This document shows positions 1 to 7,603 of a stretch of DNA of 64,000 nucleotides, one piece after another. This DNA comes from Cylindrospermopsis curvispora GIHE-G1 (GTDB lineage Bacteria > Cyanobacteriota > Cyanobacteriia > Cyanobacteriales > Nostocaceae). Positions within the stretch are counted from its first letter, which is position 1. Every line of letters starts with the position of its first letter. The stretch covers positions 2,465,501 through 2,529,500 of the forward strand of contig NZ_CP060822.1 of NCBI RefSeq assembly GCF_014489415.1, read 5' to 3'. The notes under the pieces are model-generated. The model was not told where the DNA came from and ran no database searches. It worked only from the letters and a program-made list of their open reading frames with translations. Made by a program: the position numbers and the translations under genes.

Positions 1-226
1 GGGAGTGGTAACATTATGAAAAATCACCAGAAAATGTTTACAAAGGTATAAAGTCCGTAATACTTAATATATATGGGTTTTTAGGTCTAGATATAAAAAT
101 ATAAAGAAATTTTAGTAGAGTATCTTTATAAAAGGATCTCTTCTTTTTCCTAGATGCTAAGGTAGACATAAAGTATTTGACTAACAAGCGCAACTTACAG
201 TACATATTTTATACAGGAGAAAGTCT

Positions 227-823
227 ACGGTTTATACACGCCCCTTAGCCCGATTAATTGAACAATTACAACGTCTTCCCGGAGTTGGGCCCAAGTCTGC
301 CCAACGCCTGGCTTTATATATCCTAAAGCGTCCGGATTCAGAAATTGAGGCTCTTGCACAAATATTAATTGATGCCAAAAAACAGGTAGGTTTATGTCAA
401 GTTTGTTATCATCTTACAGCAGAACCTGTATGTGAAATTTGCCGCAATCCCCATCGAGATGGTCAAACCATTTGTGTGGTTGCTGATTCCCGCGATGTGA
501 TTGCTCTGGAAAAAACCCGCGAGTATAGGGGTAAGTATCACGTCTTGGGCGGGGTGATTTCTCCTATAGATGGTATTGGACCTGAACAGTTGACTTTACA
601 AGCTCTCGTCCGTCGCGTCAGTCAACAAAAACCCCAAGAGGTGATTATGGCCATTAGTCCTAGCGTAGAGGGGGAAACTACAACTCTGTATATAGCTGGG
701 TTACTTAAACCATTTACCAGGGTAACCCGCATCGCTTTCGGTTTACCTATGGGTGGTGATTTAGAGTACGCTGATGAAATTACATTGGCTAAAGCACTAG
801 AAGGTCGTCGGGAATTAGACTAA
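227..823 (+). CDS. recR: Recombination mediator protein RecR, non-canonical start
   Basis: RecR loads and stabilises RecA on gapped DNA together with RecF/RecO. The reading frame shows the helix-hairpin-helix segment ([14 protein letters not shown]), the four-cysteine zinc finger (CQVC and CEIC) and the Toprim domain beginning [14 protein letters not shown]. Family homology starts at [14 protein letters not shown], encoded from position 230. No ATG, GTG or TTG lies in frame between the upstream stop at 182-184 and that point; the first canonical one is GTG at 476, inside the Toprim domain. An AGGAGA ribosome site at 215-220 sits 6 bases before an ACG at 227, which would give 198 residues, the normal family length. 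I therefore place the start at ACG 227 (ATT at 206 is the other option). Family identity is certain; the start codon is an inference. Confidence 0.9.
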   Translation, partial: TVYTRPLARLIEQLQRLPGVGPKSAQRLALYILKRPDSEIEALAQILIDAKKQVGLCQVCYHLTAEPVCEICRNPHRDGQTICVVADSRDVIALEKTREYRGKYHVLGGVISPIDGIGPEQLTLQALVRRVSQQKPQEVIMAISPSVEGETTTLYIAGLLKPFTRVTRIAFGLPMGGDLEYADEITLAKALEGRRELD

Positions 824-845
824 CCATTACTTAAAATTGTTTGAT

Positions 846-1394
846 TTAGAACCCTACCAGTCTAGTCTGGTGTGATTTCTGTTGTAACCCGTGCATTTTG
901 TCAAATAAATGCCAGCAATATTCTTCTGGTAACCCACAGGTAATTGCACCTCTTAATACTACATTAAAATACCAATCATTTGGTGGTATTTCCTCCAGTA
1001 ATTTATTTACCACGACGTACGTGCGAACATTTTTGTATATTTGACCTTCGTGCTGAATGTTGACCATCTCACGACGATAGAATTCCTGGCATACTCCCTC
1101 CCGCTTATCCAAATTTTCACTGAACCTCCAAGGTAGTTCATATAGCACACCTCTAACTAGGGAGGTAGTATCTTGTACCACATCTAAAACCCCGCATTTA
1201 CGTAAAGAGGAGTAGCCATAAAACCTCAGTCTATATTCTTTTAGTATGCCATGTCCAATTACGTAAGGATGGACATTCTCACCAAGCGATCGCTTTAAGT
1301 CTACCGGGCACATGCAAGAACCATAGGCAAAATAGTAGAATGTTGGTTCTTTTGGTATCTTGTGGGTTGGTGCTTTTTGTTGTGATTCTTGCAA
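846..1394 (-). CDS. Gamma-glutamylcyclotransferase-like (AIG2/GGCT fold) protein
   Basis: The 182-residue product resembles the gamma-glutamylcyclotransferase family, which cleaves gamma-glutamyl amides to 5-oxoproline. The substrate loop near residue 24 reads FAYGSCM, where most GGCT enzymes have YGSN, and a conserved acidic residue is plausible in DKREGV around residue 98. The cyanobacterial branch with GSCMCP appears to be a stable variant, so the substrate should not be assumed to be glutathione. The gene is divergent from the lipoate-ligase-like gene; longer readings of the two frames overlap, and the overlap goes away if the neighbour starts at 1423 or later. Family assignment is good, reaction uncertain. 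Confidence 0.7.
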   Translation of the reverse strand: MQESQQKAPTHKIPKEPTFYYFAYGSCMCPVDLKRSLGENVHPYVIGHGILKEYRLRFYGYSSLRKCGVLDVVQDTTSLVRGVLYELPWRFSENLDKREGVCQEFYRREMVNIQHEGQIYKNVRTYVVVNKLLEEIPPNDWYFNVVLRGAITCGLPEEYCWHLFDKMHGLQQKSHQTRLVGF

Positions 1395-1422
1395 TTGTTT
1401 TTTCCTTGCTCAGAATTCTAGC

Positions 1423-2217
1423 ATGTACCATATTATAGTAATTTTGCAACTTTTTGTGGTCAAACAAATTTGGCGGTTAATTCCCTGTTTTCCAGCATCT
1501 GGTAAAATACAAATGGCAGTTGATAGGTGGTTACTGCAACACCATCAGCACCAATCTTTAAAAACATACTCTGGAATTCTCAGGTTTTATACCTGGTCTC
1601 CCCCAGCTATTTCCCTTGGCCATCATCAAAAAACATACCCAGACTTTTGGCATCACTTAATTTGGCAAGGTGAGAGGATAGATTTGGTTTCTCGTCCCAG
1701 TGGTGGTAGGGCGGTTCTACATCAAGGTGATTTAACCTACACCGTTATCACATCGGGAATAACCGGGAACCGATTGCAATCTTACACCAAGATTTGTGAC
1801 TTTCTGATTCAAGGATGGGGGTCACTTGGGGTGCAATTAAGCTATGGTCAAGCAGGAAGGGGTTATATCCACAATCCTAACTGCTTTGGAACTGCAACGG
1901 GTGCAGATTTAATTCTGCCAAATGGTGCTAAACTGATTGGTAGCGCCCAACTGCGAACTGATAAGGCCATTCTCCAACATGGCTCCATGGTCTTGGAGCC
2001 AGATCAAGACCTGTTTGAGACCATATTTGGTGAAGGTTCCTTTGTTCCCATTAGCCTTCCTAAGAGTCTCACTCGGGAAGTTATTATTCCCAATTTAATT
2101 GCTGCTGCTTGTGATGTCTTTAATATGGTGCTGGAAGAGGAACCACTTTCCCCAGAAGAATGGCAAGAAATTATGGCATCTGAATCAACTTGGAACTCAC
2201 CCATGGACGTGTTCTGA
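1423..2217 (+). CDS. Lipoate-protein ligase A / octanoyltransferase family protein
   Basis: The protein belongs to the biotin/lipoate A/B ligase (LplA/LipM) fold that attaches lipoyl or octanoyl groups to 2-oxoacid dehydrogenase subunits and GcvH. Visible motifs are YTWSPPAISLGHHQ, the glycine-rich RPSGGRAVLHQGDLTY and the lysine motif NGAKLIGSAQ, which corresponds to the ligase lysine. A cysteine in NPNCFGTATGADL lies where LipM-type octanoyltransferases carry the nucleophile, so transferase activity is equally possible. Homology starts at WRLIPCF (about position 1471). ATG 1423 is chosen, but GTG 1456 is a good alternative; neither has a clear ribosome site. A frame open further upstream would run into the divergent neighbour and is not used. 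Confidence 0.75.
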   Translation: MYHIIVILQLFVVKQIWRLIPCFPASGKIQMAVDRWLLQHHQHQSLKTYSGILRFYTWSPPAISLGHHQKTYPDFWHHLIWQGERIDLVSRPSGGRAVLHQGDLTYTVITSGITGNRLQSYTKICDFLIQGWGSLGVQLSYGQAGRGYIHNPNCFGTATGADLILPNGAKLIGSAQLRTDKAILQHGSMVLEPDQDLFETIFGEGSFVPISLPKSLTREVIIPNLIAAACDVFNMVLEEEPLSPEEWQEIMASESTWNSPMDVF

Positions 2218-2231
2218 CTAAAGCTACGCAA

Positions 2232-2282
2232 TCAAAAAGCGCCTAGGAGTGTTGCCGTGTTTCCACCCTAAGCGCTTTTTGA
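2232..2282. terminator. Long imperfect inverted repeat after the lipoate-ligase-like gene
   Basis: The arms TCAAAAAGCGC and GCGCTTTTTGA are perfectly complementary, and an inner TAGGAGTG / CACCCTA pairing extends the stem with small bulges. It starts 15 bases after the stop at 2217 and ends in a T-run, as expected of an intrinsic terminator. It could also be the 5' hairpin of the small-RNA candidate that follows. Confidence 0.5.
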
Positions 2283-2325
2283 ACTTTGCTCCTCACACAC
2301 AACTAGAATATATCACTAGTTTTGG
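2232..2325 (+). ncRNA. Possible Yfr1-like small RNA (weak)
   Basis: Yfr1 is a short cyanobacterial sRNA made of a 5' stem-loop, an unpaired core containing CUCCUCACAC and a 3' terminator stem-loop. Here a hairpin (2232-2282) is followed by CTCCTCACAC at 2289-2298 in an unpaired stretch, then by AACTAG...CTAGTT (2301-2321) running into TTT. The order of elements and ten bases of the core fit. Against it, the published core starts with A (here G), the 3' stem is short and AT-rich, and I see no clear promoter. Strand and extents are inferred. Confidence 0.3.
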
Positions 2326-2516
2326 GAAAATGGCAAGAGGTTTAATGGAAATTTTATATTAGTAAATTAAATCATTCATCCTTTGTTAATATTGCAGTCA
2401 TATAGGTTAGGATTGTCGATATAGCCTAGAAATAAGTCTAGTTACTCCCATTCAGAAACCATGGCATTTAGATAAATTTATCTTATCATTCCCACTATAT
2501 GGTGGTGAGTCAGTGG

Positions 2517-2870
2517 TTAATCCTTAACAGAAATGCTTATTTCTAATATGGCCTGACAATATCTAATTAAAGTTTCAGCTCTTTGTTGAATACTTTCTAA
2601 TCGTGATTTTATAGTTAGCGTCTGTTTTGCACTTTGTAAAAACATCATATCAACTTCCAACAAACGTATCTGCTTACTTATCTCTGTTTGATAAGACTGC
2701 TGACGAGATTCCAAATCAGTAAAGACGGTAATTTCTCGTGCAAAAAACCCGCTGATCTCACCCAGAAGGGATTTCCAGGTGGGATCATAGATATGAGCTT
2801 TGTTAACATCTGATAACAATACCTCAACCAAGGTTTTCAATTCTTGATATTTTTGATATTTAAAGGACAT
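2517..2870 (-). CDS. patD: PatD-like heterocyst frequency control protein
   Basis: This 117-residue, helix-rich, soluble protein resembles PatD, a protein of filamentous cyanobacteria that influences heterocyst frequency and is reported to act with the cell-division machinery. The recognisable segment is RQQSYQTEISKQIRLLEVDM followed by FLQSAKQ and a C-terminal helix with LIRYCQAIL. It is a single gene, convergent with the upstream lipoate-ligase-like gene and divergent from the (p)ppGpp synthetase gene. There are no membrane segments or catalytic motifs. Assignment comes from remembered sequence pattern only; a generic cyanobacterial hypothetical protein is the alternative. Confidence 0.6.
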   Translation of the reverse strand: MSFKYQKYQELKTLVEVLLSDVNKAHIYDPTWKSLLGEISGFFAREITVFTDLESRQQSYQTEISKQIRLLEVDMMFLQSAKQTLTIKSRLESIQQRAETLIRYCQAILEISISVKD

Positions 2871-3190
2871 TAGGACTTCTATTTCTTCAATCTGGACTAC
2901 AATTATATCTTCTATACCTTTTTGAAATATAGTTGCAGCCTAATTGTAGCTACCGGGACTGGAGGTCAGCCAGAGCGCCAAACCAGTTCTGTCACTCATT
3001 AGCCTTATCTATAGGGTTTTGGCTAAAGCTATAAATAGGCAACTCCCCCCATAATAACCCATTCCAGCTAGAATCAGATTACTAAGTTCTGCATTGATTT
3101 GCAGCAAAAACTACCCAGTTTCAAGACTATATCCACAGTTTTGAAACCAAATACCAAAAGCATTAACCCACTAAAAAACCTACTATTCCT
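2871..3190. other. Divergent intergenic region patD / (p)ppGpp synthetase
   Basis: This 320-base region carries the promoters of two divergent genes, but I cannot place them. It contains TGGCTAAAGCTATAAAT at 3020-3036, which recurs exactly at 53789-53805 after the aminotransferase gene. I see no ORF, tRNA or clear operator. Confidence 0.5.
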
Positions 3191-5461
3191 ATGACCAGCT
3201 TTATTGACCCTTCGACAAAGATTAACCTACCTCAATGGTTAAAAAGATGCCTTCAAGAAAACACTAGCAACAGTGGTTCAGGAGAGGATGACCGAAGGCG
3301 TAATGAAAACAAGTTAATTTGCAGTGCTTTAAAGTTTGCTTATGAACTACATGAAGGACAGTACAGAAAATCAGGAGAACCCTATATAGCTCACCCAATA
3401 GCAGTAGCTGATTTGTTAAGAGATTTAGGTGGTAGTGCTACTATGATAGCAGCTGGGTTTCTACATGATGTAGTTGAGGATACAGAAGTCACAATTGAGG
3501 AGATAGAACAGAAATTTGGTCATGAAGTCAGACAATTGGTAGAGGGTGTGACTAAATTATCGAAAATTAACTTCACCAGCAAAACCGAAAGTCAAGCAGA
3601 AAATTTTCGGCGAATGTTTTTATCCATGGCCCAGGATATCCGAGTGATTGTAGTGAAGTTGGCAGACAGGTTACACAACATGCGCACTCTACAGTATATG
3701 TCGGAAACCAGTCGTCGTCGCAGTGCCCAGGAGACTAGAGATATTTTTGCCCCCCTAGCTAATCGATTGGGTATTTGGCACATTAAATGGGAATTAGAAG
3801 ACTTAGCGTTTAAATATTTGGAACCGGATGCTTATCGAGAAATTCAAGAACACGTGGCGGAAAAAAGAACCGCACGGGAGGAAAAATTAAACAAAGCTAA
3901 GGAGGTATTGCGGGAGAGAATTGAACAAGCGGGAATTAAATGTTTGGATATTAGTGGCCGTCCTAAACACCTGTATAGCATTTATCAGAAAATGCAGCGT
4001 CAGCAAAAAGAATTTCATGAAATTTATGATTTGGCTGCATTAAGAATTATTGTGGAAACAAATGAGGAATGTTATCGCGCTTTGGCAGTAGTCCATGATG
4101 CTTTCTGTCCCATCCCCGGTAGATTTAAAGATTACATTGGCTTGCCCAAACCTAATCGTTATCAGTCTTTACATACAGGTGTAATTGGTTTGACTGGTCG
4201 TCCCCTAGAGGTGCAAATTCGCACAATGGAAATGCACCATGTAGCAGAATATGGTATTGCAGCTCACTGGAAGTATAAGGAAACAGGTGGATCTACAACT
4301 CAAGTTACAGGGACGGATGAAAAATTTGCCTGGTTACGGCAATTATTAGACTGGCAAAGTGATTTAAAAGATGCCCAAGAATATTTAGACAGTGTTAAAG
4401 ATAATTTATTTGAAGATGATGTTTATGTTTTTACACCTAAAGGAGATGTGGTTGCTCTCAGTCCAGGCTCTACTAGTATAGACTTTGCCTATCGCATTCA
4501 TACAGAAGTGGGAAATCACTGCGCAGGGGCACGGGTGAATGGGCGCATTGTACCGCTATCAACACGACTACAGAATGGGGATATTGTTGATATTATTACT
4601 CAAAAGAATAGTCATCCCAGTTTAGATTGGTTGAATTTTGTCAGGACTTCAGCAGCAAAATATCGAATTAAACAATGGTACAAACGTTCCCGAAGGGAAG
4701 AGAATATTACTAGAGGTAAGGAATTATTAGAGAAAGAATTAGGTAAAACCGGATTTGATCACCTATTAAAATCTAATCCTATGCAAACCATAGCAGAAAA
4801 GTGCAATTACCATAATGTGGAAGATTTATTAGCAGGTTTGGGGTATGGAGAAATTACCTTAAATCTAGTGTTAAATCGTTGGCGAGATATAATCAAGTCA
4901 CAGCAGCCCGTAGCTGATATAAGTCCGTTTTTACCTAAAGATTTATCTCTTAAAACATCTAAGGATAACTTTCCCACCACATCCAAGTCCACTGACTCGC
5001 CAATTTTGGGAGTGGAAGGTTTGGTTTATCATGTAGCTGGATGTTGTACACCAATTCCCGGGGAAGCAATTATTGGTGTGGTAACTAGAGGAAGAGGTAT
5101 ATCCATTCATCGTCAATCCTGTCATAACTTAGAGCAGGTAGAATGTGAACGGTTAGTACCTGTACAGTGGAATACAGCCATGGAACATCACCATCGTCCC
5201 CAAACATATCCCGTGGCCATTCAAATCGAGACCTTGGATAGAGTGGGCATTTTAAAAGATGTTCTATCCAGACTCACTGATCAAGGTATCAACGTTCGTC
5301 ACGCTGATGTAAAGACTACCTCTGGTCAACCAGCATTGATGAAGTTTGGTATTGAAGTGCGCGATCGCAATCAGTTAGAACATTTGTTTGTGCAGATCAA
5401 AAAAATGAGTGACATTCTCAATATTCGGAGGGTGGGTGAAATGGAGAGCTCACCAACATAA
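3191..5461 (+). CDS. Bifunctional (p)ppGpp synthetase/hydrolase (RelA/SpoT homolog)
   Basis: A long RSH enzyme of 756 residues that makes and degrades the stringent-response alarmone (p)ppGpp in the cytoplasm. The N-terminal hydrolase domain has the HD pair in FLHDVVEDTE (H92, D93). The synthetase domain shows GRPKHLYSIYQKM, DLAALRIIV and GLPKPNRYQSLHTG near residue 317. A TGS domain starts near residue 411 (VYVFTPKGD) and a C-terminal ACT domain near 678 (IETLDRVGILKDVL). Key motifs of both catalytic domains are intact, so it is predicted to be truly bifunctional, as expected for a genome with one long RSH. The ATG at 3191 matches family length. It is monocistronic, ending 14 bases before the convergent cobalamin-binding-like gene. 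Confidence 0.95.
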   Translation: MTSFIDPSTKINLPQWLKRCLQENTSNSGSGEDDRRRNENKLICSALKFAYELHEGQYRKSGEPYIAHPIAVADLLRDLGGSATMIAAGFLHDVVEDTEVTIEEIEQKFGHEVRQLVEGVTKLSKINFTSKTESQAENFRRMFLSMAQDIRVIVVKLADRLHNMRTLQYMSETSRRRSAQETRDIFAPLANRLGIWHIKWELEDLAFKYLEPDAYREIQEHVAEKRTAREEKLNKAKEVLRERIEQAGIKCLDISGRPKHLYSIYQKMQRQQKEFHEIYDLAALRIIVETNEECYRALAVVHDAFCPIPGRFKDYIGLPKPNRYQSLHTGVIGLTGRPLEVQIRTMEMHHVAEYGIAAHWKYKETGGSTTQVTGTDEKFAWLRQLLDWQSDLKDAQEYLDSVKDNLFEDDVYVFTPKGDVVALSPGSTSIDFAYRIHTEVGNHCAGARVNGRIVPLSTRLQNGDIVDIITQKNSHPSLDWLNFVRTSAAKYRIKQWYKRSRREENITRGKELLEKELGKTGFDHLLKSNPMQTIAEKCNYHNVEDLLAGLGYGEITLNLVLNRWRDIIKSQQPVADISPFLPKDLSLKTSKDNFPTTSKSTDSPILGVEGLVYHVAGCCTPIPGEAIIGVVTRGRGISIHRQSCHNLEQVECERLVPVQWNTAMEHHHRPQTYPVAIQIETLDRVGILKDVLSRLTDQGINVRHADVKTTSGQPALMKFGIEVRDRNQLEHLFVQIKKMSDILNIRRVGEMESSPT

Positions 5462-5477
5462 GGCGTATTATCTGTTG

Positions 5478-6404
5478 TTAATTGGCCAGTTCCCACCCAG
5501 TACCCTGATAACCATATTCAAAAATATCCGGGTGTAGGATTTCCGCCAAAATCTCTACAGAATCAACCAAGCGTGGTCCTGGTCGATTAAAATAGGCATT
5601 GCCATCTGTGACAAATACTCTTCCAGTCTTGACAGCATGGAGTTTCCCCCAGTCTGGATGTTGAGTCAATAACTTAGCCTCCTGTTGAGTCCTTTCCAAA
5701 TTAAAGCCACAGGGCATAAAAATAATTACATCTGGATTAGTTGCAACTAGAGTTTCCCAGTTAATGCGGGTAGAGGGTTTACCCATAACGGTAAACAAGA
5801 TTTTTCCTCCCGCCAAATCTACCAACTCAGGTATCCAATTTGCCGCAGTCATCACTGGGTCAGTCCACTCAATACAAGCAACTGTCGGCATTTCTCCCAG
5901 GGAAAGTCCACCTATTCTTCTATTGCAAATTTTTACCCTTGCTTCTAAATTTTCTAGTATTTTTATTGAATTCACTCCAAAAGTTTGACCCACTCTTTCA
6001 ATATCACCCCATACATCTCCTAAGGTGGTAGGTTGTAAAGAAATAATGTCAGGTGAAAGATGGGTAAGTTCCTTCACAGCTTTTTCCACATCTGACAAAG
6101 TAACCGCACAAACATTGCATTGAGCTTGAGTAATAATATGAGTAGGTTTTAATTTTTCTAGAACATCTAATTTAATCTTATAAATGCCCAGAGCAGACTG
6201 AAGAATTTTACTTACCTCATCGTGAATAGTACTACTGTTGCCATTACCATTTAATCGGGCTTCGGTACAAATAGGTACACCAGCTATTTCTGGGGGATAG
6301 TCACACTCATGGGAGCGACCAACAATGGCATTTTGGAGTCCCAGGGTAGCTACTATTTCAGTAGCGCTGGGACTTAAAGACACAATTCTGATATCTTTTT
6401 CCAT
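5478..6404 (-). CDS. Cobalamin-binding (BtuF-type) protein without signal peptide
   Basis: The protein is of the BtuF/FhuD periplasmic-binding type: it opens RIVSLSPSATEIVATLG, continues with an SHECDYP segment, and has a second lobe with TNPDVIIFMPCGFN. Similar cyanobacterial and archaeal proteins are annotated as cobalamin-binding. There is no signal peptide or lipobox, so as written it would stay in the cytoplasm, which is unusual for a transport component; no permease or ATPase lies beside it. A near-perfect AGGAGGTGA ribosome site (6410-6418 on this strand) fixes the start at the ATG ending at 6404; the GTG nine bases upstream lies inside that site and is rejected. Ligand is inferred from family only. 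Confidence 0.75.
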   Translation of the reverse strand: MEKDIRIVSLSPSATEIVATLGLQNAIVGRSHECDYPPEIAGVPICTEARLNGNGNSSTIHDEVSKILQSALGIYKIKLDVLEKLKPTHIITQAQCNVCAVTLSDVEKAVKELTHLSPDIISLQPTTLGDVWGDIERVGQTFGVNSIKILENLEARVKICNRRIGGLSLGEMPTVACIEWTDPVMTAANWIPELVDLAGGKILFTVMGKPSTRINWETLVATNPDVIIFMPCGFNLERTQQEAKLLTQHPDWGKLHAVKTGRVFVTDGNAYFNRPGPRLVDSVEILAEILHPDIFEYGYQGTGWELAN

Positions 6405-6409
6405 AGGTT

Positions 6410-6418
6410 TCACCTCCT
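6410..6418 (-). promoter_or_regulatory. Start-deciding ribosome binding site
   Basis: Read on the minus strand this is AGGAGGTGA, almost the full anti-16S complement, placed five bases before the ATG at 6402-6404. It decides that start over the in-frame GTG that overlaps the site. Confidence 0.75.
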
Positions 6419-6562
6419 CAAAATTAGGAGTTACAAATCAAAAACAAATTCACAATAAAAAGTAGTCCAGTATGTGCAACTTCTTCACATTTAGTATTAT
6501 AATCTTATTTCTGACACATTCATGTGAATAGTACATCTATCTTAGGGGGGAGGGAGGGAATT

Positions 6563-7444
6563 ATGGGACTGGTAATTGGTATTGATCTGGGTGGAACATC
6601 CATAAAATCAGGCGTATTTGACCGTAATGGTAAACGCTTACAAAGCATAACATTACAGACTCCTAAACCAGCGACTCCAGAAGCTGTATTATCTACAATG
6701 TTAGAGGGGATAAATTCCCTGATTAAGCAAAATGATAGAATCCTAGCCCTAGGGGTAGGAACTCCAGGCCCCGTGGATGCAGCGGGGAGAGTTGCCAAAG
6801 TGGCCATCAACCTTGAGGGGTGGGACAATGTACCCTTAGCGGAATGGTTAGAAAACCGTACGGGAATACCCACAATTCTTGCCAATGATGCCAACTGTGC
6901 AGGGTTAGGAGAAGCATGGTTGGGTGCAGGGCGTGATTTTGAAAACTTGATCTTGTTGACCTTGGGAACCGGTGTGGGTGGAGCCATTATTTTGGATGGT
7001 AAACTATTTGTTGGTCATCAAGGTGCAGCAGGGGAACTAGGACTAATTACTCTTAATCCCCATGGGCCATTATGTAATAGCGGTAATCAAGGTTCTTTAG
7101 AACAATACACCTCCATTGGTGCTATTTCTCGTCGCACAGGAAAGGACCCAGCTATACTGGGGGAATTAGCCAAACAAGGTGATATTCAGTCCTTGACTTT
7201 TTGGCAAGAATATGGTAAAGACTTGGGCATTGGTTTAACCAGTTTAATATATGTACTTACCCCCCAAGCAATTATTATTGGTGGTGGTATTAGTGCTAGT
7301 TTTGAGTATTTTTTACCAGCAATGCAACAGGAAATTGAAAACCGGGTTTTACCAAGTTCTCGTGTAGGTTTACAAATTTTAAAAGCACAATTGGGTAATA
7401 GTGCAGGTATGGCAGGTGCAGCAAAATTAGCTTGGAATAAGTAA
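6563..7444 (+). CDS. ROK-family sugar kinase (glucokinase-like)
   Basis: A 293-residue ROK protein with the ATP-binding start GLVIGIDLGGTSIKSGVFD, the catalytic LANDANCAGLGEAWLGAG segment and the phosphate loop LGTGVGGAI. It probably phosphorylates glucose or a related hexose. The usual ROK zinc site (CxCGxxGC) is changed to LCNSGNQGS, so the structural zinc is probably absent. The ATG at 6563 follows a purine-rich GGGGGGAGGGAGGGA stretch that is a strong ribosome site; a GTG at 6524 lies before this site and is rejected. It is a single gene between the cobalamin-binding-like gene (divergent) and the TonB-dependent receptor gene 159 bases downstream. Confidence 0.85.
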   Translation: MGLVIGIDLGGTSIKSGVFDRNGKRLQSITLQTPKPATPEAVLSTMLEGINSLIKQNDRILALGVGTPGPVDAAGRVAKVAINLEGWDNVPLAEWLENRTGIPTILANDANCAGLGEAWLGAGRDFENLILLTLGTGVGGAIILDGKLFVGHQGAAGELGLITLNPHGPLCNSGNQGSLEQYTSIGAISRRTGKDPAILGELAKQGDIQSLTFWQEYGKDLGIGLTSLIYVLTPQAIIIGGGISASFEYFLPAMQQEIENRVLPSSRVGLQILKAQLGNSAGMAGAAKLAWNK

Positions 7445-7603
7445 GTTATTTTGCATTTAAAACGTTCCTTTGGTGGCTGTAATCATTGACAGGTATGGAC
7501 TGTATTAGAAATTTGCACGATGAACACCCTAGTATGACAACCTGTCTGTTGACAGTTTTTTGACTGGGGGAGAGAATACCCACACCAGGTGTGAGTTAAA
7601 AAT

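Noticed and set aside
1-51. Possible 3' end of a gene entering the window (GSGNIMKNHQKMFTKV then stop).
   Set aside because: Only 16 codons are visible with no recognisable family, so it cannot be supported.
7445-7603. Possible cobalamin riboswitch before the TonB-dependent receptor gene.
   Set aside because: The leader lacks the B12-box and the other conserved elements; only short inverted repeats such as CTGTC/GACAG are present.
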